Shown here piece after piece: positions 33,034 through 42,995 of a DNA stretch of 64,000 nucleotides. The first letter of the stretch is position 1, and the number at the start of each line of letters is the position of its first letter. Under the pieces are notes generated by a model that saw only the letters and a program-made list of their open reading frames with translations, ran no database searches and was not told the DNA's origin. A program made the position numbers and the translations under genes. The DNA comes from JALYGY01 sp963800975 (lineage in GTDB: Bacteria > Actinomycetota > Rubrobacteria > Rubrobacterales > Rubrobacteraceae): positions 286,353-350,352 of the forward strand of contig CAWDDB010000005.1 of the NCBI GenBank assembly GCA_963800975.1. Direction: 5' to 3'.

Positions 33034-36000
33034 CTACAGGGCCGCCTTCGCTGATAGCAGGGCCGGGATCTCCGCGTCCGGACGCGGCTCCGCGAAGTAG
33101 AACCCCTGGGCCAGGTCGCAGCCCATCACCCTCAGTTGTTGCGCGTGGGTCTCGCTCTCGACGCCTTCGGCCGTGGCCTTCATGCCGAAGGTGTGGGCCA
33201 GCTCGGTCACCATGCGCACAATCGCGGTGTCCTCCGCATCCTCTCCGACGCCTTGAACGAAGGACTTGTCCATCTTCAGGGTGTCGGCCGGGAGCCGCTT
33301 GAGGTACGAGAGCGAGGAGTAGCCCATCCCGAAGTCGTCGATGGAGATGCGGACCCCCAGGCTCTTCAGCCGGGCGAGGGCCGCGGTGTTCGCCTCCAGG
33401 GCCTCGATGTAGACGGTCTCGGTGATGTCTAGGCTCAGACTGCTGGCCGGAAGGCCGCTGTCGCGCAGGGCCCTTTCGACGGTCTCAGCGATGTCGGGAC
33501 GCCTGAGCTGCCGGGCCGAGACGTTGACGGACATGACCAGGGGCTGGATGTGGGGGCATGCCGCCTGCCACTCGACGGCCCGGTGACAGGCCTCGTTCAG
33601 AACGTTCTCCCCCACGGGCACGATCAGGCCGCTCTCCTCGGCCACCGGCACGAACTCGGAGGGGTCCAGGAGCCCCCGCTCGGGGTGGTTCCACCTGACC
33701 AGGGCCTCCAGGCCCCACGTCTCGCCGGTCTGCAGGCTCACGATGGGTTGGTAGTGGAGGAGGAACTCGCCGGCCCCTATCGCCCGCCTCAGGTCGTTCT
33801 CGACGTCGAGACGCTTGACCGCCCGCACGTACATGTGCGAGTCGAACACCTTGTAGCTGGTGGACTCATCCTTGGCGTGGTACATGGCCGTGTCGGCGTC
33901 TCGCACGAGATCCTCCGGGGTCGTCGTGCGGTCGTCGCCCAGCGCCACGCCGACGCTGGCGCTCACGAACAGCTCACGCTCGTCAACCAGGAACGGCCTC
34001 CTGAACTCGCTCGTGATCCTCTCCGCCACCCGAACCGCGTCCTCCGAACCTTCGGTGTCCTCGAGCAGCACCACGAACTCGTCGCCGCCGAAGCGGGCCA
34101 GGGTGTCCTCCGGGCGCAGGCAACGCCTCAAGCGCTGGGCCACCACGACGAGTAGCAGGTCGCCCACCTTGTGGCCAAGCGAGTCGTTTACCACCTTGAA
34201 GCCGTTCAGGTCCATAAACAGGATCGCGGTCTTGCGCCCCTTGTTCCGGCGGGTGCGATTCAACGCCTGCTTCAACCGGTCCGCGAACAGCTCACGGTTG
34301 GGCAGGTCGGTGAGGTTGTCGTGCAGCGCCCTGTGCGCCAACCGCTCCTCGAGAGCCTTTCGCTCCGTGATGTCGCTGAAGGTGCAGATGACCTGGCGGA
34401 TCTCGCCGTCGTCCAGCTGCGGCTCGGCGTCGACCAGCAACCACGCTTGTCTCCCGGAGTTCGGACGGGAGACGCCCATTACTACGTTGCGAACCGGCCT
34501 GCCGGTGGCGATCGCCCGGGGGACGGGGTGCGTATCGCCCGGGAACGGCGAACCGTCCTCGTGCACGACGTTCCAGTCCGGGTCGAAGGAGGTCTTGCCG
34601 ATAACCTGATCCTCGTTGAGCCCGAGCAACTCGAGCGCTGCCGGGTTGCTAAACAGAATCTCGGCGCCCGGTCCCTGGAGCAACACGCCCACCCGCAGGT
34701 TCTCGACCAGCTCCCTGAACCGTTCCTCGCTCTCCCTCAGCGCCCCCTCGGCCTGTTTCCGCTCGGTAACGTCGCGGGAGTTGATCACGTACTTCCCGAC
34801 GCCGGGGTCGGAGAGCATGTTGGCTCCCACCGACTCCAACCACCTCCACGAGCCGTCCTTGTGGCGGAACCTGTACTCCGACGTCGGGCGGCGCCTGGCG
34901 TCTTTGAGACCCTCCGCGAAGGCCATCTCCACCCGCTCCAGGTCCTCGGGGTGGACGTACCCGAAGGCGTTGCGCCCGATCATCTCCTCCGGCTGGTACC
35001 CGAGCATTCGCCAGACCGAGGGACTCTGGTAGTCGGATGGTGCCGTCGATCTCGAGTAGGGAGATCATGTCCGACGAGTTCTGCGTCAGGGCGCGGAAAT
35101 GTTGCTCGCTCCGTAGCACCCTGGCGTGCAGCCGCGCCCGGCCAACGGCCACGCTCACGTGCTCTCCCAGGGCGACCATCAACCTCAGGTCGTTCTCGGT
35201 GAGGCGCACCCCGCCCGTGCTCTCGACGTTGAAGAAGCCGATCACCTCCCCCTCGTCAAACAGGGGGACGCAGATCTCCGAGGAGATCCCCTCTATCGCC
35301 CCAAGAAACTCCGGGTCCGAGGTCACGTCTTCGAGCAAAACGGGCTGACCGGCGCGGACCGCGCGACCCGAGACGCCGTCGGTCACGGGGATGCGGTCGA
35401 TGACCCTGTGGTACCCGACCTGATGCTGCAGCACGAGTTCGTCGCCTTCCAGCAGGTAGGCGCTCACCTGCGTGTACCCGTACGCCTCGGCGATGGTCTC
35501 GACCAACTTCCGGAAAACGTTTGGCAGCTCCACCTCCTCCGCCAGGGCCGTGCGCACCTGGTGCAAGAGGGCGAGCTCCCGTGACTGGCCGCGATAGCGC
35601 TCCTCGCTCTCCTTGAGCGCCAGCTCCGCGTCCTTGCGGTGCGTGATGTCCGAGATAAACCCCTGCCAGTACGGGGGCTCGTCCCCTTCGCCCTGCGCGA
35701 CCACGGCCTCGTCCCTGACCCACACCGTCCGTCCGTCGCTGGCGAAGACCCTGTACTCCACGGTGAAAGGTCCCTCCACGGCCAGCGCCGCCCGCTCCGT
35801 GGACAGGACCCGCTCCCTGTCGTCGGGGTGGATGATCCTCTTCCAGTAGTCGGGGTCCTTCTCGTGGGTGTCCCGCGGATACCCGAGCATGGCCTCGATC
35901 TGGGGGCTGTCGTAAAGGGTCGTCATGCTGCCGTCCATAGCCTCGACGTAAACCACGGCCGGGACGTGCTCTACCAGGGTGCGGTACCTCTCCTCGGCCT

Positions 36001-36820
36001 CCCTGATCTGCGCCTCGGCCCTCTTGCGCTCGGTGACGTCGCGGGCGGTGACCAGAACGCCCCCCACCGTCGGGTCGTCTAGGAGATAGGTGCCAGCCGC
36101 CTCGATGTGGCGCCAGGAGCCGTCGGCGTGCCTGAAGCGGTACTCGGCGACGTTCCTCGCCACACCAGGGTCCTCCAGGGCCTTCTCGGTGTCCCTCAGG
36201 ACGCGAGGCAGGTCTTCGGGGTGGACGAAGTCGAGCATGTTCTTGCCTACTGCCCATCCGGGGTCGTACCCCAGGACCCGCTCGAAAGCCGGGCTGGCGT
36301 AGCGCAGGGTGCCGTCCGGATCCAATATCTTCACGATCTCGGAGGAGTTGCTTACCACCGAGCGGAAGAGTTCCCCGGTGTTCTCGCGGCTCGCCGCGTC
36401 ACGCACCACGCTCACAACACCGGGCGCGGAAGCATCGCCGAGAAGGCTTGCGCTGGACACCTCCAGGCGGCGCCAGGAGCCGTCCTTGTGGTGCGCCCGG
36501 ATCTCCACCGTGGGCTTGCGCTCCGGATCATTCCGGACCTCGGCGTGGGCCTGCATGAGGCGCTCCGCGTCGTCCGGGTGGACGTAGTCCAGGATGGTCT
36601 CCCCGATCACTCCCGCGGGGTCGTACCCCAGTACCCGTTCGATCGAGGGGCTGGCGTAGCGGATCGCGTCGTCCGACCCGAAGACGAAAAAGACCTCGGC
36701 CGCGTCCCGGACGGCCGGACGGTGGGGGCTCGCCTCTCCTACAGAGGAGCCAGGGGCAAGCCTGGGCTCATCGGCGGCGCCAGAGGCGCGATCGGCTTCA
36801 CGGAGATCAGATCGGTCCAT
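33034..36820 (-). pseudogene. Multi-PAS/GAF diguanylate cyclase-phosphodiesterase, one frameshift
   Basis: About 1,260 residues if the frame is repaired. In order: three PAS domains (to about residue 395, each with an F-V-H-P-E-D- or Y-V-H-P-D-D-type stretch), a GAF domain (AYGYTQVSAYLLEGDELVLQ to about 570), two more PAS domains, GGDEF (DNLTDLPNRELFADRL, RFGGDEFVVLLED) and EAL (GLEALVRWNHPERGLLDPSE). Both catalytic signatures look intact, so it could make and break cyclic di-GMP in response to small ligands or redox state. The frame breaks near 35031 in the fourth PAS, where one extra base separates D-G-T-I-R from Y-Q-S-P-S-V-W. Confidence 0.85.
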
Positions 36821-37000
36821 CGTCCTCTAGTATGTAGGATCGCCAGAGACGAACGCTAAGTATACGCGTCTGGTGGTCCGTGGTCGACAGAGGAAGCATT
36901 GATGCCTGCCTCTGGCGTCGCGTCCCCTCCCGTGGGACCCGACCGATTTACGCTATGCTACGCTCGTGGTTCCTGGTCGAACGCGGGGAGGTGAGGCTCG

Positions 37001-37195
37001 GTGGGTAGACCGCTCCTGATCCTTGCGCTGGTGCTGCTCATCGCCGTGGTCCTGGGCGCTACCGGCCTGCTCGACGACGTCGCAAACGCCCTCGTGCGGA
37101 TACTCACCATCATCTTCGAGCTGCTGGTCGCCCTCATAAACCTCTTCGTGCGCCTGATAAACATGCTTGTTGGCTGGCTCAGGAGCGTGGGCTGA
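37001..37195 (+). CDS. Small two-helix membrane protein
   Basis: A 64-residue protein, almost all hydrophobic: MGRPLLILALVLLIAVVLGA, a short polar turn (TGLLDDVANALVR), then ILTIIFELLVALINLFVRLI and a tail. Two membrane helices are expected. The GTG start follows GGGGAGGTGAGG. No family is recognised. The gene stands alone between the signalling protein and a membrane protein on the other strand. It resembles small envelope or stress proteins in size only. Confidence 0.6.
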   Translation: MGRPLLILALVLLIAVVLGATGLLDDVANALVRILTIIFELLVALINLFVRLINMLVGWLRSVG

Positions 37196-37261
37196 CGCGC
37201 CGGAAGGGTATCGACCGGGAGCTGAAAGCGTGGTACTGCCGGTAAGGCCCGGTCTTCGGTG

Positions 37262-38122
37262 CTACCGGCGTTCAGCCAACGACAACGCGGCGGAGACGAG
37301 GAACATGGCGCCGAATGCCGCGACGTAGAGCAGGTTTATGGGCTTGCCCGCCAGCGCGTTCCACAGGTTCGCCAGCGTCACCCCCAACCCGTAGACCGCT
37401 ATTACCCCGAGCATAACCCTCGAGGCGTCGGCCTGCCGCAGCGCGTAGAGGGCACCGACGGCGATCGTCAGCAGCATCACGGCTATGAGCCTGCTGGTCA
37501 GGAGGTCGCCGGGCCACGCCCAGATCAAGGGCAACGGCCCGTCGTCCGTGACGAACAGCGCGGCGCCCCACGGGGCGCTAACGGCCGCCACGATGCCCAA
37601 CCACGCGGCCACGAGCGGTCCGGAGGAAGGAGGGTCGGGCAAGGGGTCCGCCGCGACGAACGGCGGCCTGATCAGGTACCAGAGGGCGGCCGCGGTCATG
37701 AGAAGGACGATGGCGAAGAACGCGTACGTGATCGGCGCGGCGAGGTCGAAGCGGTCGAGGTGGAAGAGGAGGATGGCGACCAGCAGCGGCGCGAGGTAGG
37801 TGAACAGCATGATCAAAACCAGCCGCGTGCGCTGAGGGACGGGGCGCTTGAGGGCCGCGATCGAGGCGAAGCCGAAGGCCCAACCGGCCGAGGCCAGCAT
37901 GCGGCTGGCCAGGGGCGGCAGGTCCCACGAGAAGCTCCTGGGATCGTCCGTCCACCAGCCCGTGCTGCCGAGCACCCCGCCCACGAGCGTCAAAACGATA
38001 AGCAGCAGCATCCCCTTGCCCCTGCCGTCGGCCTCGCGCGGCGCGACCCACCGCCGGTACCCCAACGCCACGAGCCCCAGCAGCGCGATCAGGCCCAGAA
38101 ACTGGACGAGCAGGGCGATCAT
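37262..38122 (-). CDS. Multi-span integral membrane protein of unknown function
   Basis: About 286 residues with eight or more membrane helices: MIALLVQFLGLIALLGLVAL, LLLIVLTLVGGVLGSTGWWT, LVLIMLFTYLAPLLVAILLF and so on to NLLYVAAFGAMFLVSAALSL. Loops are short and no transport or enzyme motif is visible. I place the start at ATG 38122; the frame can extend to GTG 38188 but those 22 residues overlap an NTF2-like remnant on the other strand. No ribosome site is obvious at either start. The upstream part may have been rearranged. Confidence 0.6.
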   Translation of the reverse strand: MIALLVQFLGLIALLGLVALGYRRWVAPREADGRGKGMLLLIVLTLVGGVLGSTGWWTDDPRSFSWDLPPLASRMLASAGWAFGFASIAALKRPVPQRTRLVLIMLFTYLAPLLVAILLFHLDRFDLAAPITYAFFAIVLLMTAAALWYLIRPPFVAADPLPDPPSSGPLVAAWLGIVAAVSAPWGAALFVTDDGPLPLIWAWPGDLLTSRLIAVMLLTIAVGALYALRQADASRVMLGVIAVYGLGVTLANLWNALAGKPINLLYVAAFGAMFLVSAALSLAERR

Positions 38123-38180
38123 GACCGATCTTGTCGGCGATCGACGCTCGCGTGCCTGGGCCGCCGTGGTAAGCGGGAGG

Positions 38181-38585
38181 GTGCTCACGGGCGGCGTGGG
38201 GCTCGAGGAGGTGCACAGGTTCTACGCCGAGCACTTCATACCGCAGCAGTCCCCCGAGACCGAGATCACCCCGATCTCGCGCACCATCGGTGAAGATCGG
38301 GTAGTGGACGAGCTTATCTTCGCGTTCGTGCACACGGTCGGGATGGACTGGATCCTGCCCGGCGTCCCCCCGACGGGGAAGCGCGTCGAGGTGCCCATGG
38401 TGGTCGTGATCCAGTTCCGTGACGGCAAGGTTGCCCACGAGCACATCTACTGGGACCAGGCCTCCGTGCTGGTGCAGGTCGGCCTGATCGACCCAGATAA
38501 CCTGCCCGTGAGCGGCGCCGAGAGCGCCCGCAAGATCGTCGATCCGGTCTCCGTCCCGTCCAACCAGCTGATATTGGAATTATGA
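38181..38585 (+). pseudogene. 5'-truncated NTF2-like (ester-cyclase/dienelactone-hydrolase-associated) gene
   Basis: From 38181 the frame reads VLTGGVGLEEVHRFYAEHFI, TEITPISRTIGEDRVVDELI, PGVPPTGKRVEVPMVVVIQF and VAHEHIYWDQASVLVQVGLI, a well-conserved NTF2-like family. Relatives have about 45-50 more residues before V-L-T-G-G-V-G, with a first helix and an E-P-Y-x-N-H motif. Here that part is replaced by unrelated arginine-rich codons that overlap the membrane gene on the other strand. The gene has lost its 5' end, probably by rearrangement. Confidence 0.65.
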
Positions 38586-38809
38586 ATTTGGAGTTTGGAA
38601 TTGGGAACTGGGAATTGAGGCTGATGCTGGGCGAACGGTTCGCACTTTCCACGGGATCAGGTTTTGAGGCGACGGGTTTCGGGCCTTGACCTGGCCCCGT
38701 TACGCGACCACCAAGAGCCTAAGGACCTAAACCCTTCGGACGCTCTCCCGACGCAACGGAAGTCCCCCGACCTCTTAATTCGTCATTCCAAATTCCTAAC
38801 TCCTAATTC
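38584..38809. repeat. 226-bp non-coding island bounded by AT-rich inverted repeats
   Basis: The left end (38584-38607) and the reverse complement of the right end (38786-38809) agree at 21 of 24 positions; both are built from G-G-A-A-T-T and G-G-A-G-T-T units. This AT-rich composition contrasts with the GC-rich genes on both sides. No reading frame is supported inside. It could be a MITE-like element or a mobile non-coding repeat. It starts at the stop of the truncated NTF2-like gene and ends at the stop of the ABC permease. Confidence 0.5.
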
Positions 38810-39610
38810 CTAGCTCAGCACGTCTCTGCGGACAAAGATGGCCCATGCGGCGGCCAGCGAGCCGGCTGCCCACAGGAGGCTCACCCAGGCGGCCCTGACG
38901 ATGGGTGGCCAGTCTATGGGTTCGCGCACGAGGCTGAGCCACGCGGCGAACTGGTTGGTCAGCAGGTATGGATCGAGGGCGCCCCCGAGGCCCAGGCTCG
39001 AGACGAGCTGCAAGAGAAGTATGAGGACGACCCCGCCGACCACGGAGGCGACGCTGTTGTGGGTCGCCGACGAGAGAAAGAGGGCGAAGGCCGCCAGGCC
39101 CAGGAGCGGCAGGGCCAGGAGGCCCGCGCTGGCCCAGATCAGGGCCACGCCCTCGCCGACGGAGAGGGTTGTGCCGCCGAGGCCCGCCAGCGGCTCGAAG
39201 CCTATCGCGAGCCAGCCGGCGAGCAGGCCGACCCCGGCGAAGACCACGACCACCGCGAGGGTGTAGATCCCCACCGCCGCGGCCTTCGCCCAGAACAGGC
39301 CGGAGCGGCCCACGGACCGGCCGAGGATGGTCTTGAGGGTGCCGGCGGAGACCTCGCCGGCGATGGCGTCGCCGGCCACGAGCACCGTGAGCAGCGGCAG
39401 CAGCACGACGGACCCGAACCCGAGGGTTATGAACGGTATGACGAGGCCGTTGGAGAGGAGCTGGGCGGCGAACGGGGCGTCCCCGGCCTCGGGACCGCCC
39501 TGGGTGATCAGGATCGCGGCGAGAAAGAGAACGGGCACGATCGCCGCCGCGCCGAGCCCCAGGAACGTGCGCCGCTGGCGCAGCAGCTTGTACACCTCCC
39601 AGCGGACCAT
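38810..39610 (-). CDS. ABC-2-type transporter permease
   Basis: A 266-residue membrane protein with six membrane segments, typical of ABC-2 permeases. The N-terminal VRWEVYKLLRQRRTFLGLGA is the usual cytoplasmic coupling segment. It is followed by SVVLLPLLTVLVAGDAIAGE and GTLKTILGRSVGRSGLFWAK. It would form the membrane pore for the ATPase gene directly upstream, whose stop overlaps this start codon by one base. The cargo is unknown; the LolA-like lipoprotein at the head of the operon hints at a lipid or hydrophobic substrate. Confidence 0.85.
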   Translation of the reverse strand: MVRWEVYKLLRQRRTFLGLGAAAIVPVLFLAAILITQGGPEAGDAPFAAQLLSNGLVIPFITLGFGSVVLLPLLTVLVAGDAIAGEVSAGTLKTILGRSVGRSGLFWAKAAAVGIYTLAVVVVFAGVGLLAGWLAIGFEPLAGLGGTTLSVGEGVALIWASAGLLALPLLGLAAFALFLSSATHNSVASVVGGVVLILLLQLVSSLGLGGALDPYLLTNQFAAWLSLVREPIDWPPIVRAAWVSLLWAAGSLAAAWAIFVRRDVLS

Positions 39611-40584
39611 TACCCTTCCTCCGTTAGCCGCAGGAACATCTCCTCCAGGTTCGGCCGGGCCGGCACGAGCGCGTGCACCCCGATACCGCCCTCGACCAGG
39701 GCCCGCACCACCGGACCCGCGCCCTCGGGACCGGCCGCGAACCGCAGTATCTCGTCTGGCCTGAACCCCTCGAGCTCCTCCGGCTGCCCGTTCAGGATCA
39801 CCACCCCAGGGTGCTCGCGCAGCACGCGGTCCGCCCGCTCCGTGTCGTCGACCACCAGCCGGTACTCGGGACGGGCTTGCTCGGCTATCTCCCCGAGGCC
39901 GCCCTCGGCCAGCAGGCGGCCGCCGCCCACGACCGCGACCCGGTTGCAGAGCTGCTCTACCTCCGAGAGGAGGTGGCTTGAGAGGAAGATGGTGAGCCCT
40001 TCGCCGGAGAGCTCGCGCACCAGCGCCCGAACGTCGCGCATGCCGCCCGGATCCAGGCCGTTCGTCGGCTCGTCCAGGACCAGGAACTCGGGCTCCCTGA
40101 GGAGCGCCGAGGCTATGGCGAGCCGCTGCTTCATGCCCTGCGAGTAGGTCTTGACCTTGTCCCTCGACCTTCCCCAGAGCTGCACGGTCTCGAGCACGCG
40201 CCGAACCGGGGGAGACCTGTCTCCGCGACGGTCGGCCGCGGCGAGGATCCTGAGGTTGTCGAGGGCCGAGAGGTAGCCGTAGAAGCCTGGTGCTTCGACG
40301 AAGCCTGCCAGCCTCGCCCGCTCGGCCGGACCGGTGGCGGGCTTGCCGAAGACGCGGACCTCCCCCGAAGTCGGCCGGATCAGGCCGAGGATCATGCGTA
40401 TGGTCGTGCTCTTGCCGCTACCGTTCGGCCCGAGGAACCCGTACACGTCGCCTTGCCTGACCTCGAGGCTCAGGTCCTCGACCGCCGAGAAGGTCCCGAA
40501 ACGCTTGGTCAGCCCCTTTAGCTCCAGGGCGGGGACACCGGTGGGCTCGGCTGGTGTCCTCGCGTTGGTGTGGACCTCGGTCAA
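39610..40584 (-). CDS. ABC transporter ATP-binding protein
   Basis: A 324-residue ATPase. Walker A is FLGPNGSGKSTTIRMILGLI, the signature is TYSQGMKQRLAIASALL, Walker B is FLVLDEPTNGLDPGGMRDVR, and the switch His is in IFLSSHLLSEVEQL. A C-terminal extension of about 90 residues follows, as in CcmA/DrrA-like exporters. It works with the permease that overlaps its end. It begins four bases after the stop of the LolA-like gene, so the three are one operon. Confidence 0.9.
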   Translation of the reverse strand: MTEVHTNARTPAEPTGVPALELKGLTKRFGTFSAVEDLSLEVRQGDVYGFLGPNGSGKSTTIRMILGLIRPTSGEVRVFGKPATGPAERARLAGFVEAPGFYGYLSALDNLRILAAADRRGDRSPPVRRVLETVQLWGRSRDKVKTYSQGMKQRLAIASALLREPEFLVLDEPTNGLDPGGMRDVRALVRELSGEGLTIFLSSHLLSEVEQLCNRVAVVGGGRLLAEGGLGEIAEQARPEYRLVVDDTERADRVLREHPGVVILNGQPEELEGFRPDEILRFAAGPEGAGPVVRALVEGGIGVHALVPARPNLEEMFLRLTEEG

Positions 40585-40587
40585 GGC

Positions 40588-41802
40588 TTACCTGAGCCCC
40601 CGGGCGGCCTGCTCGAGCTCGGAGGCCGAGACGCTGCCGGCCAGGACGTAAGAGACGCCGTCAGCCCTCCAGCGCAGACCAGAGCCGATGGGGGTCGAGA
40701 GCTCTTGCGCCTCTACGCCGCCGAGATCTACCGTCGGGAGCTGCGGAAGGTCGGCCTGCTCCCCGTTGCCCGGTTGCTGTGGCATCCCTGGCCCCTCCGC
40801 TTGCGGCCCCTGGGCGAGGACCACGGTGCCCCAGCCAGAACCGTAGGTAAGGACCACGCCGTCGGGACCCTTGACGTACACGCCCGTCAACTCGCGGCCA
40901 CCCGGAGGCGCCGAGAGCTGACTGATCCGGAAGTCCACCTGCTGCTGAGCCTCGGCGACGGTCTCTACCTCGGCTGGCTCGGTGCCGCCGGGCCGATCGT
41001 GCTGCCTCGTTTCCGCGCCGTCGCGCAACGGGAGCACCTTGGCGTTCGGCGGGGTCTGGAAGTCGAAGAGGCCGGCCGGCACGGGACCGGGCTCGAAGTT
41101 CGAGAGCCGCCAGGAGAACACGGGGTCGGGCCTCCCGTCGGCGTAGACGGCGTACTGCAGCGGCAGGTAAGTCTCGGAGTCGATCAGCGCCCGCGCCCGG
41201 TCGACCAGGGTCGAGCCTCCGTCCCTGGGGGTCAGGGTCAGGACGAAGGCCTGCCTGCCCCCGACGTCGACCGGCGGTGCCTGGGAGAGCTCGCTCGTCG
41301 GGGCGAGCTCGGCGAGCATCCTGTTAACCTCGGCCGGGGTCACGGGATCTTCTTTTACGGGCGCCGACCGAGGGGGACCTTCGCCGGTGCGAAGGGTGTT
41401 CTCGGCGCCGTCGTAGATCCAGACCCTCGAGCCGTTCTGAACGAAGACGCGATCGCCGTTATCTCCCTGCAGCTCGGCGCGCACGCGCTCTGGCCCTCCG
41501 TACCACACCCGCGCGTTGAGGGGGCCGGAGAGCGCCGGCGGTCCCTCTCCCTGCCCCGAAGCCTCGAGTAGTTGCGCCGGGATCACGCTCTGCTCGACCG
41601 TAACGGAGGCGCTGAACTCGGGGGGGTCTTCGACCGAGCCGGCGACCCGCGTAAGCAGCTCCCCGTTTGTCAGCTCCTCGGGTGGGGACTGGGCCATGAT
41701 CGACCGCATCCCGATCAGGGCAACCCCCAGACCGAGGATCGCCACGATGCCAAGGATCAGCACCAGGGAGCGCGCCAGCCCCCGTCCGTCGCTACTCGAC
41801 AT
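40588..41802 (-). CDS. LolA/RseB-like outer-surface lipid-binding protein
   Basis: A 404-residue protein. An N-terminal membrane helix (ARSLVLILGIVAILGLGVAL) precedes a LolA/LppX-type half-barrel: LLTRVAGSVEDPPEFSASV, ARVWYGGPERVRAELQGDNG, VWIYDGAENTLRTGEG and LIDSETYLPLQYAVYADGRP. A proline-rich linker, then a second small domain follows (VVLTYGSGWGTVVLAQGPQA, SGLRWRADGVSYVLAGSVSA, a DUF4367-like pattern). It probably binds a lipid or hydrophobic signal outside the membrane. ATG 41802 has GAGAGGA just upstream and AGGAGG further on. It heads the ABC operon. Confidence 0.78.
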   Translation of the reverse strand: MSSSDGRGLARSLVLILGIVAILGLGVALIGMRSIMAQSPPEELTNGELLTRVAGSVEDPPEFSASVTVEQSVIPAQLLEASGQGEGPPALSGPLNARVWYGGPERVRAELQGDNGDRVFVQNGSRVWIYDGAENTLRTGEGPPRSAPVKEDPVTPAEVNRMLAELAPTSELSQAPPVDVGGRQAFVLTLTPRDGGSTLVDRARALIDSETYLPLQYAVYADGRPDPVFSWRLSNFEPGPVPAGLFDFQTPPNAKVLPLRDGAETRQHDRPGGTEPAEVETVAEAQQQVDFRISQLSAPPGGRELTGVYVKGPDGVVLTYGSGWGTVVLAQGPQAEGPGMPQQPGNGEQADLPQLPTVDLGGVEAQELSTPIGSGLRWRADGVSYVLAGSVSASELEQAARGLR

Positions 41803-42042
41803 TCCTCTCGAACCTCCTCGCGCGGAACCGCTCGCGCGGAACCGCGCCCGCGGGTAACGTCCAAACTCCGTCTTCGCCTTCCAACTCTGATACGCGGTCG
41901 GGTAGCACTTGGTTTCGTGGGTGTAGGCATCTTTCGTCTCTGGAACCGCGTGGGCGCTCACCCAGAAGCGCCGTGCCGCGGCCTCGCGTAGACTGGACCG
42001 GGGTCGGCGAAGTTGCCGCCTACCGACGTTGAGGAGGCAAAG

Positions 42043-42963
42043 GTGGAGAGAGAACTGACGGCGGATCGCGCGTCGTATACAGAAGGCGCGGCCTTCGTCG
42101 AAGGGCGCTTCGTCCCGGTCGGGGAGGCGCGGGTCCCGATCCTCGACTGGGGATTCGTGCGCTCGGACGCGACCTACGACGTGGCCCACGTGTGGCGGGG
42201 GAGCTTCTTCCGGCTGGAGGACCACCTCGACCGCTTCGAGCGGGGCATGGCGAGGCTACACATGACGGTGCCCTATGGGCGCGCGGAGATCAGGGAGATC
42301 CTCCTGCGGTGCGTGAGCGCGAGCGGGCTGCGCGACGCATACGTCGAGGTCGTGTGCACGCGCGGCGTCCCGCCGCCGGGCTCGCGCGACCCGCGCGAGT
42401 GCGAGAACAGCCTCTTCGCGTTCGCCGTGCCTTTCGTCTGGATCGCCGACCCCGAGAAGCAGGAGCGGGGCCTGCACGCCGTTATCGGCCGCGTGCAGCG
42501 CATCCAGCCCGAGTCGGTCGACCCCACCGTCAAGAACTACCACTGGCTCGACCTGGTCGCCGGGCTCTACGAGGCCTACGAACGCGGAGGTGAGACCGTG
42601 ATCCTCACCGACGGCGAGGGAAACGTCGTCGAAGGCCCCGGGTTCAACGTCTTCGCCGCGAAGGGAGAAGCTCTCTGCACGCCGGACCGCGGCGTCCTCG
42701 AGGGCGTGACCCGCAAGACGGTCGCCGAGCTCGCCTCCGAGCACGACATCCCGCTCGAGACTCGGAAGGTCTCCGCGGAGGAAGTGAAGAAGGCGGACGA
42801 GGTATTCGTCACCAGCACGGCGGGTGGGATCATGCCGGTAACCAGGGTGGACGGCAGGCCGGTCGGTAGCGGCGAGCCCGGACCGCTCACCATTCGGTTG
42901 CGCGACGCGTACTGGGAGTTGCACGAGGATCCCCGCTTCGCCACGCCCGTGCAATACGATTAG
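42043..42963 (+). CDS. Class IV PLP aminotransferase (BCAT / aminodeoxychorismate lyase-like)
   Basis: A 306-residue fold-type IV enzyme. It shows EGRFVPVGEARVPILDWGFV, FRLEDHLDRFERGMARLHM, the PLP-binding lysine in DPTVKNYHWLDLVAGLYEAY, then VILTDGEGNVVEGPGFNVFA and TSTAGGIMPVTRVDG. It fits branched-chain or D-amino acid aminotransferases; leuCD in the same window makes a branched-chain role attractive, but substrate residues cannot be judged. I start at GTG 42043, eight bases after GAGGAGG; TTG 42013 would add ten residues without a ribosome site. Confidence 0.85.
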   Translation: MERELTADRASYTEGAAFVEGRFVPVGEARVPILDWGFVRSDATYDVAHVWRGSFFRLEDHLDRFERGMARLHMTVPYGRAEIREILLRCVSASGLRDAYVEVVCTRGVPPPGSRDPRECENSLFAFAVPFVWIADPEKQERGLHAVIGRVQRIQPESVDPTVKNYHWLDLVAGLYEAYERGGETVILTDGEGNVVEGPGFNVFAAKGEALCTPDRGVLEGVTRKTVAELASEHDIPLETRKVSAEEVKKADEVFVTSTAGGIMPVTRVDGRPVGSGEPGPLTIRLRDAYWELHEDPRFATPVQYD

Positions 42964-42995
42964 ACTTACGCACCGTTACCAACGGAAGGAGCCAC

